Shown here in pieces: positions 7,561 through 15,718 of a stretch of DNA of 64,000 bases; position 1 is the first letter of the stretch; each line of letters starts with the position of its first letter. The translations under genes and the position numbers were made by a program. The notes beneath the pieces were generated by a model. That model was not told where the DNA came from. It saw only the letters and a program-made list of their open reading frames with translations, and searched no databases. Source of the stretch: Oscillospiraceae bacterium (GTDB lineage Bacteria > Bacillota > Clostridia > Oscillospirales > QAMX01); NCBI GenBank assembly GCA_015067825.1, contig SVLQ01000006.1, positions 62,001-126,000 of the forward strand, read 5' to 3'.

Positions 7561-8802
7561 TTGGAGACCTATCTTTCGGAAAAAAACGGCAAGCGCCTGA
7601 TCGTTCTCTGCTGGCTTGCCTACACGACCGCCTACCTCGGCCGCTTAAACTTCAGCGCCTCGCTCGTGGAGATCATCGATAGCTTCGGCACGACCAAAGC
7701 CGCCGCCGGACTGGTCGCCTCGTTTTTCTTCTTCGCCTACGGCGCGGGCCAGCTGATCAACGGGTTTCTCTCGCGGCGTTATAACCCGCGCATTGCCATT
7801 GCCGCGGCGCTGACGGTCTCTGCCGCACTCAACGTGGCGATGACATTTGCCGGTGGTGTCGCGGTGATGAAGTATATCTGGCTTTGTAACGGCCTCGCGC
7901 AGTCGGTCCTTTGGAGCACGCTGATCCATACACTCGGCGTTTCGCTGCCCGGAAATATGCTCAAGCGCGCAATTTTGGTGATGAGCACAACCGCTGCCCT
8001 CGGTACGGCTCTTTCCTACGGCATGACCGCCCTTGCGATCACGGTGGCTTCGTGGCGTTGGGCCTTCTACGTCAGCGCGGCGATCCTGCTCGCCGTCGCT
8101 GCCGTGTGGTTTACCGCTCTCCCGCGCGGCGTTGCCAAAGGCGAGGGACAGCGGCACGCCAAAGAAACCGAATCCGGCAAAAAAGTGCGCCTTACACCGG
8201 TCTTCCTCTTTGAACTGGCAATCCTCTTGCTGCTGGCGATCTTTACAAACTTTATCAAGGATGGTCTGACCACCTGGACGCCCGACATCCTCTTCTCGAT
8301 GTATTCGCTGCCGAAAGCCCTTTCGATCATTTTGACGCTGACGCTGCCGCTGATCGCCGTGTCCGGCGCGTTCTTCTCGGTGCGCGCATCGAAGTGGATC
8401 AAAAACCACGTTTCGCTCTGCGGCTTGTTTTTTGCGATCGCGTTCGTCGCCACGGGCGCACTCTTCCTGCTCATCAACTACGGCGGCTGGATTTTGACGC
8501 TCGGCGGCTTTGCCCTCACGGTGTGCGCGGTGTCGGCGGTCAATAACGTGATCACCAGCATGGTGCCGCTTGCGTGGCGCGACCGACTCGATTCCGGCTT
8601 TACCGCCGGGCTCTTAAACTCGTTTTGCTACATCGGCAGCACGCTGAGCTCGGTTCTGCTCGGACTGCTGGCCGATGCGCGCGGCTGGAACGGCGTTTTC
8701 GTGCTGCTGCTTTTGCTGACGGGGATCGCGGTCCTCGTTTGTGCGGTGACCGCATTCATGCGAACGCACGGAAAGAAAGAAGGCGAAAACCGTGTTGGAT
8801 GA
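7561..8802 (+). CDS. Major facilitator superfamily transporter, OPA-like
   Basis: 413 residues with about 12 hydrophobic segments. The start is taken at TTG 7561 because no in-frame ATG lies near the N-terminal hydrophobic segment; the ribosome binding site (AGGCTGGTG) is weak. The first helix carries AYLGRLNFSASLVEI, and FFAYGAGQLINGFLSRRYNPR is the helix 2-3 loop; this RxNFS pattern and loop resemble organophosphate:phosphate antiporters (GlpT, UhpT) and their anion-transporting relatives. A charged cytoplasmic loop (GVAKGEGQRHAKETESGKKVR) separates the two halves. Substrate unknown; a sugar acid or sugar phosphate would suit the preceding operon, although a terminator lies between them. 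The C-terminus overlaps the next gene by 11 bases. Confidence 0.85.
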   Translation: METYLSEKNGKRLIVLCWLAYTTAYLGRLNFSASLVEIIDSFGTTKAAAGLVASFFFFAYGAGQLINGFLSRRYNPRIAIAAALTVSAALNVAMTFAGGVAVMKYIWLCNGLAQSVLWSTLIHTLGVSLPGNMLKRAILVMSTTAALGTALSYGMTALAITVASWRWAFYVSAAILLAVAAVWFTALPRGVAKGEGQRHAKETESGKKVRLTPVFLFELAILLLLAIFTNFIKDGLTTWTPDILFSMYSLPKALSIILTLTLPLIAVSGAFFSVRASKWIKNHVSLCGLFFAIAFVATGALFLLINYGGWILTLGGFALTVCAVSAVNNVITSMVPLAWRDRLDSGFTAGLLNSFCYIGSTLSSVLLGLLADARGWNGVFVLLLLLTGIAVLVCAVTAFMRTHGKKEGENRVG

Positions 8803-9064
8803 GTTGGTCAAGGGCTGTCTGGATATCGTCCTCGACGGCAAACACGGAAAGGATGCCCAAAAAACGCCGTGGATTTGGCGCATCCTTCTGGGTGTGGCTG
8901 TGATCGCCGCGATGCTTGCGGTCTGCGGCGGACTCGTTTGGGTCGGCGACCACTACCGGAGTCCGATCATGTATATTCTTGCCGCCGGGATCTTTTTGGC
9001 ATTTTCTTCCTACGCCACACGCAAGATCTACAAATATCTGAAAGAATTCCGCACAAAGCAATGA
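8792..9064 (+). CDS. Small two-helix membrane protein
   Basis: 90 residues, start GTG 8792 (or TTG at 8795), overlapping the end of the MFS gene and preceded by GAAAGAAGG, so translationally coupled to it. A charged N-terminus is followed by two membrane helices (about residues 29-52, ILLGVAVIAAMLAVCGGLVWVG, and 58-74, PIMYILAAGIFLAFSSY) and a basic tail RKIYKYLKEFRTKQ. No family recognised. It may assist the carrier or simply be an unrelated envelope protein. A terminator follows directly. Confidence 0.7.
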   Translation: MLDELVKGCLDIVLDGKHGKDAQKTPWIWRILLGVAVIAAMLAVCGGLVWVGDHYRSPIMYILAAGIFLAFSSYATRKIYKYLKEFRTKQ

Positions 9065-9078
9065 ACTTCAAACGCAAA

Positions 9079-9115
9079 AGCTGCCGCAAGGGTTTTCCTT
9101 GCGGCAGCTTTTTTG
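9079..9115. terminator. Terminator between convergent genes
   Basis: A perfect 12-bp stem (9079-9090 with 9098-9109), a 7-base loop and six T on the plus strand. It ends the MFS/small protein unit and possibly also the opposing phosphodiesterase gene. Confidence 0.85.
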
Positions 9116-9124
9116 ATTTCGGTT

Positions 9125-9823
9125 TCAGGAAAGTGCGGCGCGCGCTGCGGCAGGATCGTTGACGAGCACGCCGTCGATGCCCATTTTGCGCCAAAGCCGC
9201 AGGTTTTCGGCCGTGGTATAGCCGCCGCCTCCACAGGCATCGTTCCGCGACATGATCCAAACGCGTTTTCCCGCCGCATGGATCGCCGCAACGAGCTCCT
9301 CCGTCACCCAGCCCTCCCAAAGGCGGATGTTATCGGCCGGACCGGCGAGGAATTCGGGCAGATATTCCAACCGCGGCATGAATGCGAGGACCTCGGTCTC
9401 CGGCGAAAGCTCCTTGACGCGCACGGCATCGGCCGCCTGCTGCACGCCCATCACCGACGTTTTGAGTGCATCGTGCGCCCGAAGCGCTGACATCAGCGCG
9501 TCGATGCGCACCCCGCCCTCCTTGACGTGGATCAGGATCGGCCCGACGTCTGCGCACAGAAAATCGGCGAGCGTGTGCGAACAAAAAGCCGGATCGGCGC
9601 AGTGGCGCAGTGCTAAAAACTCAACAGCCGTCAGCTCGGCAATCGCGCGCGGATCGCCAAATACGCGCTCGGCGGTGCGGTCGTGGCTGATCACGATGGT
9701 GTCGTCGGCGGTAAAACGCGTGTCGATCTCGATCAGCTCGGCGTACGCACGCGCCTGACGCGCCGAAAGGATCGTCTGGCCGGGGTAGACTGCCGGGCCG
9801 CTGCGGTGGGCAATGATCTTCAT
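9125..9823 (-). CDS. Glycerophosphodiester phosphodiesterase
   Basis: 232 residues from the ATG at 9823, which has AGGAGG ten bases upstream. Family motifs are in order: IIAHRSGP at the N-terminus (first catalytic His/Arg), ELIEIDTRFTADDTIVISHDRTAERVF (metal-binding Glu/Asp and second catalytic His), ILIHVKEG and the C-terminal GIDGVLVNDPAAA. This is the GDPD fold (PF03009), hydrolysing glycerophosphodiesters to an alcohol and sn-glycerol-3-phosphate. No signal peptide, so a cytoplasmic UgpQ-like enzyme. One oddity is IAHRSGP where most members have IAHRG. Monocistronic, with its own consensus promoter divergent from the next gene. Confidence 0.9.
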   Translation of the reverse strand: MKIIAHRSGPAVYPGQTILSARQARAYAELIEIDTRFTADDTIVISHDRTAERVFGDPRAIAELTAVEFLALRHCADPAFCSHTLADFLCADVGPILIHVKEGGVRIDALMSALRAHDALKTSVMGVQQAADAVRVKELSPETEVLAFMPRLEYLPEFLAGPADNIRLWEGWVTEELVAAIHAAGKRVWIMSRNDACGGGGYTTAENLRLWRKMGIDGVLVNDPAAARAALS

Positions 9824-9856
9824 CCAAATGCGCCTCCTTGGTGGATCTTTGCTGTC

Positions 9857-9885
9857 AGTATACCACAAGGTGCGGCAGCCGTCAA
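9857..9885 (-). promoter_or_regulatory. Promoter of the glycerophosphodiesterase gene
   Basis: TTGACG (9880-9885), 17 bases ending TGTGG, TATACT (9857-9862) on the minus strand; TGTG just before the -10 box is an extended -10 element. Confidence 0.85.
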
Positions 9886-9896
9886 CCGCAATTCGA

Positions 9897-9925
9897 TTGA
9901 CGCCGACAGAACTTTGTGGTATCAT
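9897..9925 (+). promoter_or_regulatory. Promoter of the zinc-ribbon membrane protein gene
   Basis: TTGACG (9897-9902), 17 bases ending TGTGG, TATCAT (9920-9925). It is back to back with the opposing promoter, and their spacer ends are nearly identical. Confidence 0.8.
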
Positions 9926-9966
9926 AATACCGAACCCACAACCTCCGGAGAAAGAAGGAGAACCTT

Positions 9967-10347
9967 ATGAAGCATATCAAACCGGGCCGTGGCCCTTCGA
10001 TGATGGGCGGTGTGATGAGCATTGCCATCGGCGTTTTCGGCGTGATCTGGACGGTCGCGGCGGCCGGCATGGGCGGCGGACTGTTTGCGCTGTTTGGCGT
10101 GGTGTTCGTTGTCGTTGCAATCGTGCAGGCCGTTTTCCATTTCAAAAACGCCACCTCGGAAGAACGCTATTCTTCGTTCGATATCGTCGATTCGACCGAA
10201 GAACCCGACCCCCTGAACGAGCGGTTCGGCGCACAAAAGCAGACTTCTGCGGCACCGGCAAAAAAGAGCAAATTCTGTCCATGGTGCGGCGCAAAAGTCG
10301 ATGCGGCATTTGAATTCTGCAACGAATGCGGCAAAAAGTTGCCGTAG
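9967..10347 (+). CDS. Membrane protein with C-terminal zinc ribbon
   Basis: 126 residues, ATG at 9967 after AGAAGGAGAA. Two adjacent hydrophobic segments (about residues 14-35 and 38-57) are followed by a charged linker and a C-terminal zinc ribbon CPWCGAKVDAAFEFCNECGKKLP with two CXXC pairs. This layout is common in clostridial membrane proteins of unknown function, with the ribbon in the cytoplasm. Function unknown. Flanked by its own promoter and a classic TTCG-loop terminator, so monocistronic. Confidence 0.75.
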   Translation: MKHIKPGRGPSMMGGVMSIAIGVFGVIWTVAAAGMGGGLFALFGVVFVVVAIVQAVFHFKNATSEERYSSFDIVDSTEEPDPLNERFGAQKQTSAAPAKKSKFCPWCGAKVDAAFEFCNECGKKLP

Positions 10348-10358
10348 AGATATGCTGT

Positions 10359-10389
10359 CCGCACAGACTTCGGTCTGTGCGGATTTTTT
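10359..10389 (+). terminator. Terminator with TTCG tetraloop
   Basis: A 10-bp stem (10359-10368 with 10373-10382) capped by TTCG and followed by ATTTTTT. Confidence 0.9.
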
Positions 10390-10390
10390 G

Positions 10391-10419
10391 TTGACATCAT
10401 CCTATTTCTATGCTATACT
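10391..10419 (+). promoter_or_regulatory. Orphan consensus promoter
   Basis: Perfect TTGACA (10391-10396), a 17-base spacer and TATACT (10414-10419), immediately downstream of a terminator. No convincing long gene follows for about 350 bases. It may drive a small RNA, the small frame at 10563, or be the remnant of a lost gene. Confidence 0.65.
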
Positions 10420-10562
10420 GAACTTGCGCAGCAAACCAAAGCACCATAAACTTTTTTCGGATTTTTTTGTGACAAAACGCGCCCTTTGCTCGTTATATAG
10501 ATGAAACCCAAAACACTATATCGGCAGTCGAGTTTACGACTTTAGTTTTGCTATCTTCAGGT

Positions 10563-10694
10563 ATGATGTACGAACCACATTCTTTGGTTTGGCTGCAAAA
10601 ACATTATGGGTGTTATCCAAATACCTTATTTTTAATGCAGCCAGAAATATATCAAAATTCGTGCGCTAAACACTCAATTCTTATCGACATTTAA
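10563..10694 (+). CDS. Possible 43-residue peptide (doubtful)
   Basis: A short frame beginning ATG ATG (10563) and ending TAA (10692-10694) gives a peptide starting MMYEPHSLVWLQKHYG. The ribosome binding site (CAGG) is weak and no family is recognised. It lies between the orphan promoter and the promoter of the next gene in the AT-rich stretch 10420-10769, where I see nothing else of note. It could be a decayed gene fragment. Confidence 0.2.
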   Translation: MMYEPHSLVWLQKHYGCYPNTLFLMQPEIYQNSCAKHSILIDI

Positions 10695-10712
10695 AAATAT
10701 ATTTGTTATAAT
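10684..10712 (+). promoter_or_regulatory. Promoter of the secreted CXXC protein gene
   Basis: TCGACA (10684-10689), 17 bases, TATAAT (10707-10712). Confidence 0.65.
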
Positions 10713-10769
10713 TTTTTTTGCGGAACGCGGTGGTGGTAATTGTCATACACAAAAAGGAGTGTTTGAACA

Positions 10770-11105
10770 ATGAAAAAAATTCGTATGCTCAGCATTTTCC
10801 TCTGCTTGCTCACACTGTTTGGTAGTTTCGCCGTTTTCGCTACAATGGAAGATTCTGTTAGTCCGTATAGACCCGCTTGTCCCGAATGTGATGACAGACT
10901 GCACACCCGGATTTACTATTTCTACCGTGTCATCGACACTGAGACACATGGGTATTATAGACACATTCATAAGGAATGCAATGTCTGCGACTATGTAACA
11001 GACGAAGAAAAAACGCTTGTTCGCACAGAACCGCATGACGACTATCCGTGTTCCCTTTGTTATCTCGGTTATTGTGAATGTTACATGCCGGCTCCAACAA
11101 ACTGA
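10770..11105 (+). CDS. Small secreted protein with three CXXC motifs
   Basis: 111 residues, ATG 10770 after AAAAAGGAG. The N-terminus is a typical signal peptide (KKIRML, hydrophobic core IFLCLLTLFGSFAVF, likely cleavage after AVFA). The mature part has CPEC, CNVC and CSLC plus a late CEC, arranged like paired zinc-ribbon knuckles, and several His residues. The gene has its own promoter and distinctly lower GC and different codon use than neighbours, suggesting acquisition. No family recognised; an exported metal-binding or disulfide-stabilised protein is a guess. The 200 bases after it (11106-11307) are AT-rich, and I see no gene there. Confidence 0.65.
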   Translation: MKKIRMLSIFLCLLTLFGSFAVFATMEDSVSPYRPACPECDDRLHTRIYYFYRVIDTETHGYYRHIHKECNVCDYVTDEEKTLVRTEPHDDYPCSLCYLGYCECYMPAPTN

Positions 11106-11307
11106 TTCCAATAAACTGTCGTGTTCATTTTCTACCTCCGATTTTATGAATACGATCTACGAATAACAGCCCATAATACTGTGAACAACATCATGTAATC
11201 CAAGCAATTCCACTACCGTGTTCTTGTACTAAGTTTTTGCTAATTCGAAATTGTATTCATATGTGTTTGATAAATGACAAAAAATACTGTGGCGTTAGGA
11301 GTATCGT

Positions 11308-14300
11308 ATGACAAACCATCACACGACCCTTGTCCGAACTTTGTGGTTTCTTTTAGCAGCGCTGTACCTCGTAGGCGGCGGATATCTTTGCCTGCGTGCG
11401 TTTTCGCCCGAAACGGCTAAACTCGACGGCACTGCCATGCTTTCACCCGACTGGTTTACCTTCCAGCAGGATGCCGGTTTGTTCACCGCAAAGCAGGACG
11501 AGTTCCTCGCCCAGCTGTTATGGTACGACAAGCCCACCGAAGAAGAAACCGCCAACATCATGGCGGCCACCCGCCAATTGGAAGATGCCTACGCCGCTGC
11601 CAACGCGGAATGGGCTGCCACGGTGGCGCAGCTTGCCGCCGAACCGACCCTGACGCGCGACGATCGCCGCGCCTACGCCGCTGAAATCGACGGCGAAGAA
11701 ACGTCCTATACCCTCGTCACTACCGCTATGCCCGCACAGGCTTTTTCGCTCTGCGCGGGCAATTATTTTGCCGACGGAACGGGCTGCGTGGTCAGCAGCA
11801 CTTTCGCCGAAGCGCACGGGCTGGCTGTTGGCGATACGCTTTCGCTTGCCGTTTCGCCCGCGGAGATTTTGTGGGACACCTCCGACGGCACGCTGATGGA
11901 AAAATGGAGCGTTGCGGCTGACGGCGAAACGCACGAGCAAACCTATACAATCACAGGCATCTACAACTACGAAACCGAGTTTCTGCTCGCGGCAGAGGAC
12001 CCCAAAAACTTCCGCATCTACAAAGCTCCCGAGATCCTTGAATATTATCCGGAAGATGCCTATATTCCATCCACATTCGGCCAGATATTTCAATATAGCG
12101 ACGACATCCACACGCCTCAGGTCGACCGCCAGGTCGACGAATACGCATTTCCGCTCGACACGATCTTCGTTTCCCCCTCCGCACTGGCCGATTGGCCGCA
12201 GGCGAGTATCGCCGGCGGAAACCTCGCGCGCCTGCCCGGTGCGCTGACAGCATTTTACGCCGAGGCAGACGAGGCCGAGCATTTTCTCGCAGATTTGACC
12301 GAGAGTGAACGAGAAGCGCTGTTGATCAACGGCGAGCGTTACCGTGTTACAACCGGAACGGCAGATTGGATGCGTTGGGTGCTACTCGGTGCGTGGGCAA
12401 TCGGAGCGGTCGTTCTCTGCGTGTTCCTCGTCCGCGCGTTCCGTAAAAAAGCGAGCAACGTGGCTGCAAAGCAAATCTTTTTGCACGTCGGCAAGCCTTC
12501 GTACCGCGCGGTGTTCGCTTGTTGGGGCAAAAAACTCACACGCCGTTTGGCACAGCCGCTGATGTTCGTGCTGCTTTTGACCCTTGCGGGAACCATGCTC
12601 TGCATGGGCAGTGGGTTACTTTACACAGCGGCGGTAAAGACCGCCGAGGCTGCTGACGCCTACACGATCAGCGTGTCGATCGACCTTGACGTGCTCCGCC
12701 TCAACAGCGGACTCGGCCCTGCGGTTGCGGCACACCGGTCGGCCCCAAAATCAGAACAAGACTACACCAAGTTTTCGTACGAGCTCGTCGAAGCCGGCAA
12801 TCGTCTGTGCTATGCCACCGCCGATGACCGCCGCCATTACGCTGCGCTTGTCGACAGACTGACGCCTACGCTGACATCTACTTTGGAGCCGGAAGCCGCA
12901 GATTCGCACATCGACGGCGACCTTTTGGAATGCGTTTTCAGCGCCGAATGCGTCTACGTTGGCCCTAATACCGTCGTTCCGGAAGGTGCCGACTGGTTAT
13001 CGGTAGCGGATCATGCATACTTTGTTTTCCGCACAGAAACCATACTTTCCCAGCATCCCCAGTTGAAAATGCCGGAATATACCTATGCGTACATGTCGAT
13101 CGGTCTGATCGACGAATGGCCCGAGGTTGGCGAACGTTTTTTGTTCCGGGGAACCATCGGCGACATGAACTATTACTATGGCGAGAGCGGTTTGGCCGCT
13201 TTTACGCACGACGGCAGCAATCCGGCCGTACTGCTTCTCAATACCATGCCTTCTGCTCATAGGTACAGCTCGGGATCTCTTGATTTTGCGGAATATGCCG
13301 GTGCGCGGTACGCTTGTGTCGCGCGTTTGGGCGACATGAGTGTGGAGGAATTTTTGACGACGGAAGAAGGCCTTCCGTGGCAGAAAGTGATCGAAACCTC
13401 GGCGAAACGCATAACAGAATTTTCTGTTCTGACGACCGACAACGTCAATAGTCTGCCGACCTTTATGAGCGGCGCCAGCCAAGTCATCGACGGGCGCAGT
13501 ATCACCAAGGAGGAATACACAAGCGGTGCAAAGGTCTGCCTTGTGAGCACGGCAGTTGCCGAGGCAAACGGACTGCAGGTGGGAGACACGATTTCTGCTG
13601 AGCTGTTTGCCACAGGGTATCTCCGCAGATTTATCGTCAACAACCGTGATTTTCGCCCGGCGACTTATGAATGGGCACAGAGCAATACCGACTTCGAAAA
13701 CGTGCTTGTTGCTGAAGACTTCACCGTTGTCGGCATCTATAACATCCCCGGCTGGGGAATCGGCGACGATGACATCCATTGGAACACGATCTTCGTCCCC
13801 GCCAACGCGGTCGATCTCCCCGAGATGTTGATACCGCCGCTGAGCTTCGACGGCGATTGGTTCTACAGCCCTATGCCCATGACCGGCAAGCCCAACCGCG
13901 ACTACGCATGGCTTGTGGAAAAAGAGGACGTCGACCTTTTGGAAGAAGAGCTTTTGAACCACCCCTACCGCGATTACTTCGTGCTCGACGATCAGGGTTA
14001 CCGCGCGGCAAAAGCGACGATTGACAACACCGTGATGTACGCGCTGATCCTCTTCGGCCTCGCGGCCGTCGTTTGGGTCGTCATCGTCGTGCTCTTCCTG
14101 CAATATTTCAACCGCGACAACAAAAAGACCGCGGCGGTCATGCAGGCCTTCGGTGCCGATCACCGCGCGGTATTTGCCGCACAGGCGGTATTTGGCATCG
14201 TGCTGTGCGTGGCAGCGGCACTGGGCGCATGGATTGTCGGCAGTGCGCTGATGCAGACGGTTTCGTCGGCGGTCAATGCCCTCGCCGACGTCACCACGGA

Positions 14301-14463
14301 AGCGGTCGAAAGCGTTGCCGCCGTGAGCGATACGGTTGCGACCGGCGGTGTGCTCGTCGCCGTTGCGGCAAGCCAGCTGGCGGTTTTGGCCGCCGCGGTG
14401 ACCGTTTGCGCCGCCAAAACGGGTTCGGTGCGCATTCTGATGCGCAAGAAAGAACAGGATTAG
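11308..14463 (+). CDS. Large FtsX-family ABC transporter permease (1051 aa)
   Basis: ATG 11308 with TTAGGAG upstream. Membrane segments at about residues 11-28, 352-375 and 415-440, then a second large extracytoplasmic region, and three C-terminal segments at about 910-935, 955-980 and 1010-1035. The last block (NTVMYALILFGLAAVVWVVIVV, then MQAFGADHRAVFAAQAVFG) is a FtsX/MacB-type permease domain (PF02687). Two extracytoplasmic domains of roughly 320 and 460 residues make it much larger than ordinary members. It is first in a three-gene unit with a second permease 13 bases downstream and an ATPase. MacB-type exporters couple ATP hydrolysis to periplasm-side or cell-surface movements rather than moving substrate through the membrane; the substrate here is unknown. 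Confidence 0.8.
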   Translation: MTNHHTTLVRTLWFLLAALYLVGGGYLCLRAFSPETAKLDGTAMLSPDWFTFQQDAGLFTAKQDEFLAQLLWYDKPTEEETANIMAATRQLEDAYAAANAEWAATVAQLAAEPTLTRDDRRAYAAEIDGEETSYTLVTTAMPAQAFSLCAGNYFADGTGCVVSSTFAEAHGLAVGDTLSLAVSPAEILWDTSDGTLMEKWSVAADGETHEQTYTITGIYNYETEFLLAAEDPKNFRIYKAPEILEYYPEDAYIPSTFGQIFQYSDDIHTPQVDRQVDEYAFPLDTIFVSPSALADWPQASIAGGNLARLPGALTAFYAEADEAEHFLADLTESEREALLINGERYRVTTGTADWMRWVLLGAWAIGAVVLCVFLVRAFRKKASNVAAKQIFLHVGKPSYRAVFACWGKKLTRRLAQPLMFVLLLTLAGTMLCMGSGLLYTAAVKTAEAADAYTISVSIDLDVLRLNSGLGPAVAAHRSAPKSEQDYTKFSYELVEAGNRLCYATADDRRHYAALVDRLTPTLTSTLEPEAADSHIDGDLLECVFSAECVYVGPNTVVPEGADWLSVADHAYFVFRTETILSQHPQLKMPEYTYAYMSIGLIDEWPEVGERFLFRGTIGDMNYYYGESGLAAFTHDGSNPAVLLLNTMPSAHRYSSGSLDFAEYAGARYACVARLGDMSVEEFLTTEEGLPWQKVIETSAKRITEFSVLTTDNVNSLPTFMSGASQVIDGRSITKEEYTSGAKVCLVSTAVAEANGLQVGDTISAELFATGYLRRFIVNNRDFRPATYEWAQSNTDFENVLVAEDFTVVGIYNIPGWGIGDDDIHWNTIFVPANAVDLPEMLIPPLSFDGDWFYSPMPMTGKPNRDYAWLVEKEDVDLLEEELLNHPYRDYFVLDDQGYRAAKATIDNTVMYALILFGLAAVVWVVIVVLFLQYFNRDNKKTAAVMQAFGADHRAVFAAQAVFGIVLCVAAALGAWIVGSALMQTVSSAVNALADVTTEAVESVAAVSDTVATGGVLVAVAASQLAVLAAAVTVCAAKTGSVRILMRKKEQD

Positions 14464-14476
14464 GAGGTGGAACGAG

Positions 14477-15712
14477 ATGTTATACGTCAGCTATGCATTC
14501 CTGCGGCTGCGGCGGTTCTGGAAACAGAGCGTGATCGTCGTGCTCATCTTCGCCGCACTGCTCATCTCTCTGTCGGCGGCAGCAGACAGCCTGACCGCCA
14601 CCCGGCTTGAGCTCACCGCGCTCAAGAAAAACACGCCGATCACCGTCACGATGACGAGCTCGGCTGGGCGCGAGGACGGCCTGAACATCACGCAAAAACA
14701 GCTCAACGACTTTATGGCCCCCGACGGATTAATTACACCCTACGTGCAAAATCTGCGCGTCTACACGCAAATCGGTCTGGTCGGCATCGGCGTCGAGGAT
14801 TCGGAAATCACAGAGCAGCTGAGGGCCGAGCGTCCGCGCTTTTACGGTATGAATCATCCTCTCGCTATCCCGGCAATGCGCAATCAAAGCACGCTGACCA
14901 TCCAATATCTCGACGGCTATTCTGCCGAAAGCTTTGCCCAAACCAAGGCGGTTTGCGTGGTCGGCGAGAAGATGCTTGCTCTGCTGCAAAAAAACTTGGG
15001 CGACAAGCTGACCGTTCGGCTCAAGTCGACGCGCCCCTTTGCGCCGACCTTGGATCGCGAAGAGATCGATTACGAATTTACCATCATCGGTACGATTACC
15101 AATGACAGTAGCTGCGACATTTACGGTTCGTGGGCAAGCGCGGCGCACGTCATCACCCAATCGGACACGCGTGAACCCTACGCGCACGGGCTCTATTTTG
15201 AGTTCAACGAGCCCGATGCGTTGGAAGAATTCAAGGAAGCGGCGTTTAAAATCTATCTCGATGCCGCTACGCTGTTCGATAGCAGCTCTGCGGGCAACTC
15301 GCCCCGTCTCGCGCTCCGGGTACAGGATGCGCTTTTCCTGCGGGCATCGACTCCGATGGAAGAAAATGTGCAGACGCTTTCCAAGCTGATCCCCTTTCTC
15401 TACACGCTGACGGCGATTGTCGCCGTCACGATCGGATCGGTTCTGACTGTGCGGCGGCGGCACGAGCTGGCGATTTTGGCGGGGCTCGGATTTGGCCGCG
15501 GAGCTGTGCTGTTGACCGGTGTTTTGGAATATGCGATGCTGGTTCTGCTCTCGGTCATTGTCGGCGGGATCGGATATTTCGCCTTTGCCGCCGCGCCGCC
15601 AAACCTGACGGCGACGGCCATACTCGCCGCGCTGACCTTGGCGGGAACGCTGTTGGCAGCGATTTGTCTCTCGCAGGTCAAGCTGATCAAGCGCATCAAA
15701 CGGAAGGAGTAA
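14477..15712 (+). CDS. FtsX-family ABC transporter permease (411 aa)
   Basis: ATG 14477 after TAGGAGGTGG. One N-terminal membrane helix (about residues 16-36), an extracytoplasmic MacB-type domain, and three C-terminal helices (about 305-330, 345-370 and 378-400), with the pattern LAILAGLGFGRGAVLLTGVLEYAML typical of the FtsX domain between helices 2 and 3. It is half of a presumed heterodimeric permease with the 1051-residue protein upstream. It sits six bases before the ATPase gene, so all three are one operon. Confidence 0.85.
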   Translation: MLYVSYAFLRLRRFWKQSVIVVLIFAALLISLSAAADSLTATRLELTALKKNTPITVTMTSSAGREDGLNITQKQLNDFMAPDGLITPYVQNLRVYTQIGLVGIGVEDSEITEQLRAERPRFYGMNHPLAIPAMRNQSTLTIQYLDGYSAESFAQTKAVCVVGEKMLALLQKNLGDKLTVRLKSTRPFAPTLDREEIDYEFTIIGTITNDSSCDIYGSWASAAHVITQSDTREPYAHGLYFEFNEPDALEEFKEAAFKIYLDAATLFDSSSAGNSPRLALRVQDALFLRASTPMEENVQTLSKLIPFLYTLTAIVAVTIGSVLTVRRRHELAILAGLGFGRGAVLLTGVLEYAMLVLLSVIVGGIGYFAFAAAPPNLTATAILAALTLAGTLLAAICLSQVKLIKRIKRKE

Positions 15713-15718
15713 GCGACG

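Noticed and set aside
10301..10504. 67-residue frame running past the zinc-ribbon gene terminator
   Set aside because: It is an out-of-frame overlap of the zinc-ribbon gene crossing a strong terminator and promoter.
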